Assembly: GCA_028278325.1 (NCBI GenBank)
Contig: JANQEO010000156.1
Location: 1 to 64,000 of the forward strand
DNA length: 64,000 bases
Direction: 5' to 3'
Source: Candidatus Binatia bacterium
GTDB taxonomy: Bacteria; Desulfobacterota; Binatia; UBA1149; JAJCZL01
Positions within the stretch are counted from its first letter, which is position 1. Every line of letters begins with the position of its first letter. The position numbers were made by a program, and so were the translations under genes. Positions 53,239-61,651 of the stretch are shown piece after piece. Below the pieces are notes generated by a model that worked only from the letters and a program-made list of their open reading frames with translations, was not told the DNA's origin and did no database searches.

Positions 53239-54705
53239 ATGGCAAGCGCGAAAAAGACGATCCGCTCGGTGATCTGGTCGGGCATCGAAGCCGGCGGGAT
53301 GGCCGGCCTTCAGTTCGTCACCCTGATCGTCATGGCCCGGCTTCTGGCGCCGTCGGACTTCGGCTTGGCGGCGCTGGCCTATAGCGTGATCGCCTTGTTG
53401 GGGCTCCTGACCACCGGCCTGTTCGCCGATGCCATCGTCCAACGGCGAGACTTGAACCGGGCGCATCTCGACTCCGCATTCTGGACCTCGCTCGCTCTTT
53501 CCGCGCTCGTCGTGGCCGGCTGCTTGGCGAGCGCGCCCTACTGGGCCGTGATTTTCGACGAGCCTGCGGTGGCGCCGGTTCTCGCCTGGATGTCGATCAG
53601 CCTGCTGGCGCAGGGAGCGTCCGGCGTGCACGTCTCCAAGTTCCGCCGGGATCTCAATTTCAAGGCGATCGCCATACGCCGACTCGTCGGCTTCCTGTTC
53701 GGGGCGACCGTCGGCATCGCCATGGCCTTCAACGGCTACGGCGTCTGGAGTCTGGTTGGCCAGCGCCTCGTCACCTCCACGGTCTCGGCCATCCTGGTCT
53801 GGGTCAGCTCACCCTACCGGCCCGGCGCAGCCTTTTCCCGAACCGCGCTGTGGGAATTGCTGCGCTTCGGGCTGCCATCTCTGGGCGGTCAGATCGTGCA
53901 TGTCGGGCGGCAACGGTTGCTTCAGCTCCTGATCGGTTACTTCCTCGGCGTGACGGCACTGGGTTATGTCGACCTCGCCTTCCGGATCACCTTCAACATT
54001 CGCCGGCTCGTCTCGGCCACCTTAAGCAGCGTCACCCTTCCCATCCTGTCTCGGCGCCAGGACGACCGGGAACATTTGAAGCGGGGCGCGGTGCGGGCGA
54101 CCGGGTTCACTTGCCTGGCCATACAGCCGTTCTTCGCCGGTCTTGGCATTTGCGCAGAGGAGGCAGTGCTATTGATGGTGGGCGCCGAGTGGCTGCCCGC
54201 GGTTCCGCTGGTCCAAATCCTCTGCGCCGTCGTCATGGTGGAATCGGCACGCCAGATCTACGGCACGGCGCTCGTGGCCTTGGGTAAACCCCAGATCTCG
54301 CTGATGGTCATGACAATCGGTCTCACGGTCAGCGTTTCAAGCATTCTGGTCTTCGGCCGCGAGGACATGGTGGCGGCAATACTGGCCTGGCACTGCCAAT
54401 ACATCGTGACCTGGCCCATCCACTTCTACTTCGTCCAGCGCATCGTCGGGCTCAAAGCCAAGGAGCAAGTCGCGGCCTTCGCCGGCCCCCTGGCCGCGGC
54501 GGTTCTCATGGCTTTAGCGGTCTACGGCGTTAAGACGGGGATGGTTTCCCACCTCGATGCGATTTCGACACTGTTGGTCATCGTGCCCTTTGGAGCCTTG
54601 GCCTATGGCGGCTTGATCATGCTGCTGCGGCCCAAGCTGATTCCCGACTTCTTCCGATTCCTCACAACCGCCTTTAGGCGGGGCGGCTCGGTCGCCGCGG
54701 AGTGA
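53239..54705 (+). CDS. Wzx-like flippase (MOP superfamily lipopolysaccharide exporter)
   Basis: The 488-residue protein has 12-14 hydrophobic spans and begins MASAKKTIRSVIWSGIEAGG. It has VTLIVMARLLAPSDFGLAAL, a segment typical of the WzxC/PST family. It would move lipid-linked repeat units across the inner membrane. The ATG lies after a purine-rich stretch. It is followed by a GT2 gene on the same strand and works with a Wzy polymerase and a Wzc co-polymerase encoded elsewhere in the window. Confidence 0.92.
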   Translation: MASAKKTIRSVIWSGIEAGGMAGLQFVTLIVMARLLAPSDFGLAALAYSVIALLGLLTTGLFADAIVQRRDLNRAHLDSAFWTSLALSALVVAGCLASAPYWAVIFDEPAVAPVLAWMSISLLAQGASGVHVSKFRRDLNFKAIAIRRLVGFLFGATVGIAMAFNGYGVWSLVGQRLVTSTVSAILVWVSSPYRPGAAFSRTALWELLRFGLPSLGGQIVHVGRQRLLQLLIGYFLGVTALGYVDLAFRITFNIRRLVSATLSSVTLPILSRRQDDREHLKRGAVRATGFTCLAIQPFFAGLGICAEEAVLLMVGAEWLPAVPLVQILCAVVMVESARQIYGTALVALGKPQISLMVMTIGLTVSVSSILVFGREDMVAAILAWHCQYIVTWPIHFYFVQRIVGLKAKEQVAAFAGPLAAAVLMALAVYGVKTGMVSHLDAISTLLVIVPFGALAYGGLIMLLRPKLIPDFFRFLTTAFRRGGSVAAE

Positions 54706-54920
54706 GTTCGGCAATGCAGAAATCGAGTGCACTATGGGTTTCGCCGGGTTATCGTCTTACTATTGTCTTGCCCGATCTTGTGCGGGATTGGTCTACGCGA
54801 GCACTTGTTCTATTTATAATTGGCGCTTTGTTTATCGGACCTATTGACTGAACCAAAATGAATATTCCTTGCCGCCGAGAAAGGCAGCGACGCCTATTTT
54901 GACACCCAGAGGCACCATCT

Positions 54921-55928
54921 ATGATGCCAAGTAACTCGGACCACACCAGTCATGGTACTCGCGTGCGGACTTCCGCCCCAGATCACGCGGAGGTCCCGCA
55001 AATCTCGGTCTGCATCTGCTCCTTTCGACGACCGCTCGACCTGAGGAAGCTTCTTGCCTCCCTCGGCGACCTGAATGAGGAGACGCCGTCCTTCGAGGTC
55101 ATCGTGGTCGACAACGATTCTGAGCGATCGGCCGAGCCCGTCGTGGCCGAGGCGAAGGACAAGGGCTTGGCGGTCACCTACATGGTCGAGCCGCAGCAGA
55201 ACATCTCCCTGGCCCGGAACCGGGCGTTCGCCCACGCGCGGGCCGGTATGGTGGCGTTCATCGACGACGACGAATGGGCCGACCCGGCATGGCTGGCGAC
55301 TCTCTACAAAGAGATGAAGGCGCACGACGCCGACGCGGTTTTCGGCCCTGTCGTGCATGAGTTTTCGGCGCCGCCGCCGCGCTGGCTGGTGGAAATCGAT
55401 TTCTTCCATTATTCGACGCCGACGACCGGGACAACTCTGCACTGGATGCAGACGCGCACCTCGAACGTTTTGATGACGAAGTCCATTGCCGCGGATTGGC
55501 CCGAGCCCTTCGATCCGGTCCTCGGGCTCGAGGGCGGCGAGGATGTCGATCTCTTCGCGCGCATGATCGACAAGGGCTACCGCCTGGTCGCGGCGGAGAA
55601 CGCCGTCGTTTTCGAGAAGATCCCGCCGGAGCGCATGAAGTTGGGATGGTTGGTCCGTCGCTTCTTCAGGAACGGTGTGACCGCCGAACGGATCGAGGGA
55701 CCGAGGCGGTCAGGCTTCACGAAGATCAAACGCTATCTGCGAAAGACGGTTGAGGCGCCGGTGAGGTTCGGGATGAGCGCCGCCACCTTTTCCTACGCCC
55801 CGGATCGGGGCGCCAAGCAATTCTTGCGGGGTGTGCTCTGTCTGGGAATTCTGTACCGCTCCTTGGGGTTCTCATTTCATGAATATGTCGCTGCCAGGAT
55901 CGAGCCCAAACCGCCGGCTGGCCGGTGA
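54921..55928 (+). CDS. family 2 glycosyltransferase
   Basis: The 335-residue enzyme has QISVCICSFRRPLDLRKLLA, VVDNDSERSAEPV and the DxD region FIDDDEW. GLEGGEDVDLFARMIDKGYR is the conserved acceptor-side ED motif. It differs in type from the GT2 tandem copies at 17-32 kb and lacks their C-terminal extension. The ATG at 54921 is used; the next codon is also ATG (54924). It is 39 bases upstream of a sulfotransferase on the same strand, so the sugar it adds may be sulfated. Confidence 0.9.
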   Translation: MMPSNSDHTSHGTRVRTSAPDHAEVPQISVCICSFRRPLDLRKLLASLGDLNEETPSFEVIVVDNDSERSAEPVVAEAKDKGLAVTYMVEPQQNISLARNRAFAHARAGMVAFIDDDEWADPAWLATLYKEMKAHDADAVFGPVVHEFSAPPPRWLVEIDFFHYSTPTTGTTLHWMQTRTSNVLMTKSIAADWPEPFDPVLGLEGGEDVDLFARMIDKGYRLVAAENAVVFEKIPPERMKLGWLVRRFFRNGVTAERIEGPRRSGFTKIKRYLRKTVEAPVRFGMSAATFSYAPDRGAKQFLRGVLCLGILYRSLGFSFHEYVAARIEPKPPAGR

Positions 55929-55967
55929 ATAGGCGTTTCCGATAAGCAAAATCGATTGGGGGAAGGG

Positions 55968-56813
55968 ATGGGCGACATCAAGGCTCGGTTTGCTGCCAAG
56001 CTGGGTGGCACATTGATGCGGACCCGCCGTTCGACGGTGTTCGACGAGATTGCGGAGGTCGGCAGCCGCGCCGGAGAATCCCCCTTTCGCGGACCGGCGA
56101 AACTGGTCGTTCACTGTTCTCACCACAAGGCCGGCACGCTCTGGCTGCAAAGCGTTCTGCAATCGCTCGCCGGAGTTTACGACCTGCCGTTCAAGACCGG
56201 CTACCAGCACCAATGGTCCGGCGACACCGGTTTCTTCCTACAAGACCAGAGCGAGATCGAGGCCGAGAGCTTGCCGGACTTCGTCGGCTCTCACTTGATT
56301 CGCGACCCGCGGGACATGGCGATCTCAGCCTACTTCTATCACCTCTGGTGCAAGGAACCCTGGGTGCACGAAATCCAAGAGCGGTATGGCAACACGACGC
56401 TGCAGAAATACCTCAAGTCCTTACCTCAGGACGAAGGGATCGCGGTTGAGATCCGCCGCGGGGCCCGGCGCGACATCCGCAACATGAAGAACTGGAACTA
56501 CGACGATCCGCGGTTCATTGAGGTCAAGTACGAGACTCTTTTCGGCCAGCCGGAAACCACCTTCCGCGAACTCTTCACCCACTACGGTTTCCACGATGAC
56601 GCTATCTCGCTGGCCCTCGATGTGGCCGACAAGCTGAGTTTCAATAACCGGACAAAGCGGAGTTTCGACCAAGAACGGAAAGGCCGGCACATGCGCTCCG
56701 GCAAGCCGGGCCAATGGCGGGACTACTTCACCGAGGCGCATAAGGAGCAGTTCAAGGAGCTCCACGGCGATCTCTTGGTCCGCCTCGGCTACGAGCCCAA
56801 CAATGACTGGTAG
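55968..56813 (+). CDS. sulfotransferase (PAPS-dependent)
   Basis: The 281-residue protein has the 5'-phosphosulfate loop CSHHKAGTLWLQSVLQSL (about 50-67), the 3'-phosphate motif SHLIRDPRDMAISAYFYH and the late RSGKPGQWRDYF motif, all three key parts of cytosolic-type sulfotransferases. ATG 55968 follows GGGGGAAGGG with no spacer, so a TTG at 55956 is possible. It is cotranscribed with the GT2 gene upstream and most similar in motif set to the sulfotransferase at 47182. Confidence 0.88.
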   Translation: MGDIKARFAAKLGGTLMRTRRSTVFDEIAEVGSRAGESPFRGPAKLVVHCSHHKAGTLWLQSVLQSLAGVYDLPFKTGYQHQWSGDTGFFLQDQSEIEAESLPDFVGSHLIRDPRDMAISAYFYHLWCKEPWVHEIQERYGNTTLQKYLKSLPQDEGIAVEIRRGARRDIRNMKNWNYDDPRFIEVKYETLFGQPETTFRELFTHYGFHDDAISLALDVADKLSFNNRTKRSFDQERKGRHMRSGKPGQWRDYFTEAHKEQFKELHGDLLVRLGYEPNNDW

Positions 56814-57207
56814 CTGGCACTCCCAATCCGCGCGAGGCGCCACGGAAGCCCGGGCGGCCAGTGGGCCCAGGATGACGCGCCCCCTGGCCGACGGCGCGGC
56901 CCCCGTGGTCCGGTCAACTCTCTGCCGCAGAGACGACGTCCTGAGTGACGAGAGCGAATGCAAATGAACATATTCGGACTAATTTGAGGTGATTTGTAAT
57001 AAACTCAGAGTACAGGCAAATACCAATCTGGCGATGCGGCAGTTCTCGCGATCTCCGAAACTGGCTCCGAGCATAAAAATTGCTTGTTGGCGGGTCTGAA
57101 AGGTGCCTTAGTGTTGTTTGAGCTACTGCCGGTAAAGTATATTGTAAGCATATTAGTCTGTTAGCCCGTGCAATAGGAATGTGAACGAAGGGCGAGGTAG
57201 GAACCCC
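56814..57207. other. 394-bp spacer
   Basis: No gene is supported. The second half (56960-57180) is AT-rich and likely contains the promoter of the next gene. GAGGTAGGA at 57194-57202 is its ribosome-binding site. Confidence 0.35.
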
Positions 57208-58230
57208 ATGGGCATTATTGGACGGATTCTGGCTCCCCTGGGCCTGATGGCCCTGGTTGTGGCCGGAGTCTTCATGATTCGCCTAGGCGATAGGGTCCAG
57301 CAGGAGGAGGCGATTCTGGAATGGTCAAACGCCCTCGTCTCGAAGGAGATCGGCGCGACCAAGGCACCTCGCTATCGGTCTCAGGCCATACGCAAGGGAT
57401 CGCAGCCGGGCGTATGGGTCGTTTCGGGCGAAGTCATCCTCCCCGATAAGGGCAACAGCGAGATGCGGGACCACTACGTCGCGGTGGTTCACCAACGCTG
57501 CGGCGCCCTTCGGGAAAAGAGATGCTGGGCACTGGAGGACTTTACGCTGGGCGACGAAGAGCCGATGCCGCAGGTGGCGGACCTGCCCCGGGACGAGTCC
57601 GCCACGCAAGGACTGTCTGCGGCGGATACCGGCCCAGCAGCCGACGCCATGGAGCCGTCCATGCCCCTGTCGACGGCAAAGGGTGCGTCGGGTCCGACCA
57701 ACGGAGCCGCGACCGACGGCACCGCTTCGCCCCTGTCGGAAAGGCCGCTGCCCGAGACGACGGCCGGGTCTGCCAAGGAAGAGGCGGCCGTGGTAATGAT
57801 CGTAACCGACGACACGGCACCGGTTGCGCTTCCCAAGCCTCAGAATGGCGTCGCCGAGAACGGCATTACCGAGCATGAAGATCACGAAGCCCACAAGGCA
57901 CCGAACGACGACGTTCAAGACGGCGTCGAGGTCAGCCTGGCAACGAACAACGGTCACGAAGATGCCTTGGCCGAAAATGAAGGTTTTGCGTTCATAAAGC
58001 CGCAGGTCGACCAAACGAAGGGCGACCGGCTCGTGTTCCTCATTCAGGACCGATTGAATCGACTGGGCTACAGCAACCCCTCTCCCCTTGCCGTGGACGG
58101 CCAAATCGGTCCGCGCACGCGCTCCGTCATCTCCTCCTATCAAGAGGCCAACGACCTGAATGCCGACGGCGAGGCGAGCCTCGAGCTGCTGCGCCACATC
58201 GAAATGCGGCTGAGGACGACGGAGAACTAG
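57208..58230 (+). CDS. membrane-anchored peptidoglycan-binding-domain protein
   Basis: The 340-residue protein has an N-terminal signal anchor (about residues 5-25, ILAPLGLMALVVAGVFMI) and a small globular part (about 30-115). A low-complexity linker rich in Ala, Thr, Glu and Pro follows. The C-terminal peptidoglycan-binding domain 1 contains LIQDRLNRLGYSN, AVDGQIGPRTRSVISSYQ. It would reach across the periplasm and bind the cell wall. ATG 57208 is chosen over GTG 57181 because GAGGTAGGA lies upstream of it. The gene stands alone before the acyl-transfer cluster; a structural role in exporting or anchoring the polymer is inference. Confidence 0.82.
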   Translation: MGIIGRILAPLGLMALVVAGVFMIRLGDRVQQEEAILEWSNALVSKEIGATKAPRYRSQAIRKGSQPGVWVVSGEVILPDKGNSEMRDHYVAVVHQRCGALREKRCWALEDFTLGDEEPMPQVADLPRDESATQGLSAADTGPAADAMEPSMPLSTAKGASGPTNGAATDGTASPLSERPLPETTAGSAKEEAAVVMIVTDDTAPVALPKPQNGVAENGITEHEDHEAHKAPNDDVQDGVEVSLATNNGHEDALAENEGFAFIKPQVDQTKGDRLVFLIQDRLNRLGYSNPSPLAVDGQIGPRTRSVISSYQEANDLNADGEASLELLRHIEMRLRTTEN

Positions 58231-58862
58231 AGCCTTCTTCGGCCGCATGAATCCAAGGTCATTGCCTCCGGGTAGGATGCGACAGCTGGATCATTCAGGC
58301 CTTTCGTCGAATGGGTTCCGTAAAAACTTGAGGCGCTCCAGGCGCGGGATGTGGAAACCGCTGCCTCTGGCCGCGCGTCACGTTGCGTCTCATTTCCGCA
58401 CGTTGGCGCACGACGCCTTGTCTTTGGTTGCGCCATTTCTATCCGGTCTCCGTGCGAAGTCTCTTACGACGCCCGGCCCGGCGTGTTAATATTCGTCATT
58501 ATGTATTGAAGAGTTACTGTCGGTTTTACGACGGTCGATTGCGTCTTCTTTGTCAGTCAGTTCGAAAGATAATCTGCATAAGCGCGTTTATTTCAACGAT
58601 CGAGAAATGAATTTCAGTGGACCAACAAGAGCACGTTCCTTCGCTGTGACATTTAACGGTCCGCGCGCCGCAGGCGGGGCGATCCATCGACCCTCGCCGG
58701 CAGAACCTGTGGGGCGCGCTAAGAGTGGATTTTCGAATGATCGGGCACCTTAGTCTCATCCGCCGCCGGCACGACTGCGCCATGATCCGCGGTGCCATTC
58801 GCCGAGCCGCCCCGCGTCCGACAGGCGCGATCTCCCTCATCGCGATCGGGTGAGGCCAAGCC
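58231..58862. other. 632-bp spacer before the acyl-transfer cluster
   Basis: No gene is supported. AT-rich segments at 58485-58620 may hold the promoter of the MBOAT operon. The 38375/61470 element is not found here. Nothing else is recognisable. Confidence 0.4.
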
Positions 58863-60071
58863 ATGTCGGTTTCTCTCCTCGCCATCAAATTCATCCTCCT
58901 GATCACGGTCTCGATTCCGCTTCTGACCTGGCTGCGCGGCGCGTGGCGCCAAATTGTCTTTCTCGGGCTAAACCTGTTTTTCGTCTTCTTCGTCCTCGGC
59001 ACGGTGAGCAGCCTTGCCATCCTCGGGTTCTGCGTAATCGGCTACGGCCTCTGCGTCCTTCACCGAGCGAAGCCGGACTTTCCCGTTTCCTACTCGATCC
59101 TGATCCTCGTCGCCCTCTTCATCTACATGCGGGGCTACGAGATCCTGGAATTCGTCGTTCCCGAGAGCCTGCTTCTCACCTGGCTCCGGACGATCGGGCT
59201 GAGCTTCGTCCTGTTCAAGATGATTCACGTCCTGGTCGATCTGAAGGGCGGCATGATTCGCGACATCAACTTCCTTACCCATCTGAACTACTGCACCAAC
59301 TTCACCACCTTCATGATGGGTCCGATCCAGCGGTTCCAGGACTACTACGATCAGTGGAGCGGCGTGAAGGAGGCTATCCCGGCAACCTTCGAGGCTCACC
59401 TGGACGCGATGCTTCGCATCTTGGTCGGTTACGTGAAGGCCTACATCCTCGGCGCCATGCTGGCCGACGTGGCATTGCAGAGCAACACCGACGTCACCCA
59501 GCTCGAGTTCACCGAACTCGTCATCCAGCTCTATGCCTTCTACTTCTTCCTCTACCTGAACTTCTCCGGCTATTGCGACATCGTCATCGGCGCCGGAAGC
59601 CTTTTCGGCGTTCGCCCGCCCGAGAATTTCAACATGCCGTTCATAGCCCAGAACATCTCCGACTTCTGGCTCCGACAGCACCGCTCGCTCACGCTCTGGC
59701 TCACGGACTACGTCTTCACGCCGGCTTACAAGTGGGCCCTCACCCAGAAGTCTCTGGCGCAGTTTCCACTGCTCGCCGGCAACATGGCGATCATCCTGAC
59801 CATGCTGGTCTCGGGCATTTGGCACGGCACGACCATCGGCTTCTTGTTCTTCGGCCTCGTGCACGGCTTCTACTTCGTCGTCTATCGCACCTGGGACCAG
59901 CTTCTCGTCAATCGCTTCGGCCGCAAGCGGGTCAAGCAGATCAGGAAAGCCTGGCCGTCACGGATCTTCGGGATCTTTCTGACCTTCCACGCCGCAGCTT
60001 TCGCCTTTCTCTTCTTCCAGTTGGATACGACCAATCTCCTAATCCTGTTAGACGAGGTGTTTTCGTCATGA
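58863..60071 (+). CDS. MBOAT family O-acyltransferase (AlgI/DltB-like)
   Basis: The 402-residue protein has about ten membrane spans. It has MGPIQRFQDYYDQW (the PIQRF-type funnel motif), LYLNFSGYCDIVIGAGSLFG and NISDFWLRQHRSLTLWL. The essential His is in GIWHGTTIGFLFFGLVHG (His321). MBOAT proteins pass an acyl group across the inner membrane for transfer to a polysaccharide. AlgI and DltB are models. Its stop overlaps the ATG of the 40-residue gene (ATGA) and that gene overlaps the SGNH gene, so three products are made together. The donor is probably the acyl carrier protein encoded at 63505. Confidence 0.92.
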   Translation: MSVSLLAIKFILLITVSIPLLTWLRGAWRQIVFLGLNLFFVFFVLGTVSSLAILGFCVIGYGLCVLHRAKPDFPVSYSILILVALFIYMRGYEILEFVVPESLLLTWLRTIGLSFVLFKMIHVLVDLKGGMIRDINFLTHLNYCTNFTTFMMGPIQRFQDYYDQWSGVKEAIPATFEAHLDAMLRILVGYVKAYILGAMLADVALQSNTDVTQLEFTELVIQLYAFYFFLYLNFSGYCDIVIGAGSLFGVRPPENFNMPFIAQNISDFWLRQHRSLTLWLTDYVFTPAYKWALTQKSLAQFPLLAGNMAIILTMLVSGIWHGTTIGFLFFGLVHGFYFVVYRTWDQLLVNRFGRKRVKQIRKAWPSRIFGIFLTFHAAAFAFLFFQLDTTNLLILLDEVFSS

Positions 60072-60190
60072 AGATCTTTGAGAACAGTCACGTTCGCATC
60101 GCCAGCAAAATAGCCTTCGGAGTATTCCTGATCGTGATGCTCCGTGTCTTCCGGGCGACGGAGGTCGACTTTGTTTACACGGGATTTTAG
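60068..60190 (+). CDS. DltX-like single-span microprotein
   Basis: The gene encodes 40 residues: a short basic N-terminus MKIFENSHVRIASK, one membrane span (about 11-27) and the C-terminal tail DFVYTGF. The last six residues fit F-x-Y-x-x-F (Phe35, Tyr37, Phe40), the C-terminal motif I recall for DltX, the microprotein between DltB and DltD partners whose Tyr carries the acyl group. The ATG overlaps the MBOAT stop by four bases and the stop lies inside the start of the SGNH gene, so synteny also matches. It is too short for most gene callers. Function is inferred from motif and position. Confidence 0.75.
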   Translation: MKIFENSHVRIASKIAFGVFLIVMLRVFRATEVDFVYTGF

Positions 60191-61358
60191 AAAACCCATC
60201 CTGGCCATGGCCGCGATGGCGGTCGCCGGCGTCCTGTTTCTGAGCATGGACGTGGGGATGATCGTGCTCTCGCGCTGGGCGGAAAGCGAGGTCGGCGCCC
60301 ATCCCTTCAAGAAAGAGGATTGGCTGCGCTTCCTGCTCTCCTCGCGCCTCGACCGGGAGCCGAGGGCCCAGATGATGCTGGCTGGACCGTCGACCGTGCG
60401 GGAGAACTTTCGCATTGAGGAATTCCAGGCGGCGTTCCCGGACCACGCGATCTTCCAAGGCGGGCTCAGCCAGGCGACCATCGAGGACACACTTCTATCT
60501 CTGCGATACATCGAACGGACCATTGGAAAGTCGGCCCTGCCGGACATCATAGTTCTCGGCGTCTCGCCCCGATTTCTGTCCGGAGTCCCCGAGGAAAGGC
60601 CCTTCCAGCGCGGCGTCAATCTCTACAGCGAGTCCTATAGCCTCGTGAGGCGCGGCGACGACCTGAAGTTGGTGCCGAAGGGACTGCTCAAGAGCCTGCG
60701 GGCACGAGTGAAGTTCCTAAGCGATAAGCAAGCGGACCGCTACCGCACGGCCCTGTTCGCGACGACCTATCATTGGCTCGGCAGCTCGCCGGGCGCACGC
60801 GAGCTGGGCGAGCAGATCTGGCGCGTCGGCGCGCCCTTGTTCATCGCCTATGACGAACGCAACGAGTCGGCGCGGAAGTTCGGATTGAGGGACGAATTGG
60901 GCAGCCAGATCTCGCCCTACAAGTATGAGCATCTAAAGCCTCAAAATCGGCAATGGGTGCACGAACGGCTTATCGGAGCGGAGGTGGAAACCTGGTGGGC
61001 GGAGGTGTTCGTATGGGACGCCAAGGCGGACAGCCATGCGTCGCGGCGGCTCGCCGAGTTCATGACGCTTGTCGAGGAGAACGACATTCGCCTCGTCGTC
61101 GTCAACATGCCGGAGCGCGCGGTCGCGCGGGAGCTTTACCGAACCGATTACCAGGACTACCTGGACTTGGTCATGGCGGAGGTCGACCCATCGATGTTCC
61201 TGGATCTGCGCGAGTTCCTCGGGCCGGGCGATTTCTTCGACGCGGAGCATGCCGTCCGCCATGGCTCGTTCAAGGTCACGAGCGAGGTCATCGCGTTCAT
61301 CCAGTCGCGGCTCGGCGAGGGCGAAGGGCATTACGCCCAGAGCGCGGCCGGCCAATAG
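60171..61358 (+). CDS. membrane-anchored SGNH/DltD/AlgX-like acyltransferase
   Basis: The 395-residue protein (TTG 60171) has one transmembrane anchor (about 8-34) and a periplasmic SGNH domain. The nucleophile is in MLAGPSTVRENF (Ser74), which differs from the common GDS or GSS. The C-terminal DAEHAVRH holds Asp357 and His360 (DxxH). TTG 60171 has GGAGG (60160-60164) six bases upstream. A GTG at 60144 is possible but lies deep within the microprotein gene. It overlaps the microprotein by 20 bases. By analogy with DltD it would take the acyl group from the MBOAT/microprotein and pass it to the polymer in the periplasm. Confidence 0.85.
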   Translation: MFTRDFRKPILAMAAMAVAGVLFLSMDVGMIVLSRWAESEVGAHPFKKEDWLRFLLSSRLDREPRAQMMLAGPSTVRENFRIEEFQAAFPDHAIFQGGLSQATIEDTLLSLRYIERTIGKSALPDIIVLGVSPRFLSGVPEERPFQRGVNLYSESYSLVRRGDDLKLVPKGLLKSLRARVKFLSDKQADRYRTALFATTYHWLGSSPGARELGEQIWRVGAPLFIAYDERNESARKFGLRDELGSQISPYKYEHLKPQNRQWVHERLIGAEVETWWAEVFVWDAKADSHASRRLAEFMTLVEENDIRLVVVNMPERAVARELYRTDYQDYLDLVMAEVDPSMFLDLREFLGPGDFFDAEHAVRHGSFKVTSEVIAFIQSRLGEGEGHYAQSAAGQ

Positions 61359-61469
61359 GCGCGGCGCTCGCCCTCGATCCCGGCATCTCGGAGAGGCCGG
61401 ACACTCGAGCGATCACAAAACGTGCTTCGTAAGACCAGATAAAGACTAAACCGAACACAAATTTACTAT

Positions 61470-61528
61470 AATACTGAGATAGCTGAAATTGACATCTTGT
61501 TAATCATTATTGAAACTTTGTAAAACCA
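61470..61528 (+). promoter_or_regulatory. putative promoter element upstream of the FkbH-ACP operon, shared with 38375
   Basis: The segment has AATACTGA, TTGACA at 61489-61494 and TTAATC plus TTATT downstream, then an A-rich run. It aligns without gaps to 38375-38433 (43 of 59 by my count). It lies in the 293-bp gap after the SGNH gene, so the FkbH-ACP unit probably has its own promoter, controlled like the initiating transferase. Confidence 0.6.
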
Positions 61529-61651
61529 AGGATCTCGATAGTAGATTGTCTTGTCTGAATTTGATTTTCCTTGGCGCTGCACGAGGCGCATCCGGTCACA
61601 TGCACCGGCGGTGCCGCCGATCGCACGCCGGGACAATTTTGGGGAACCGCG

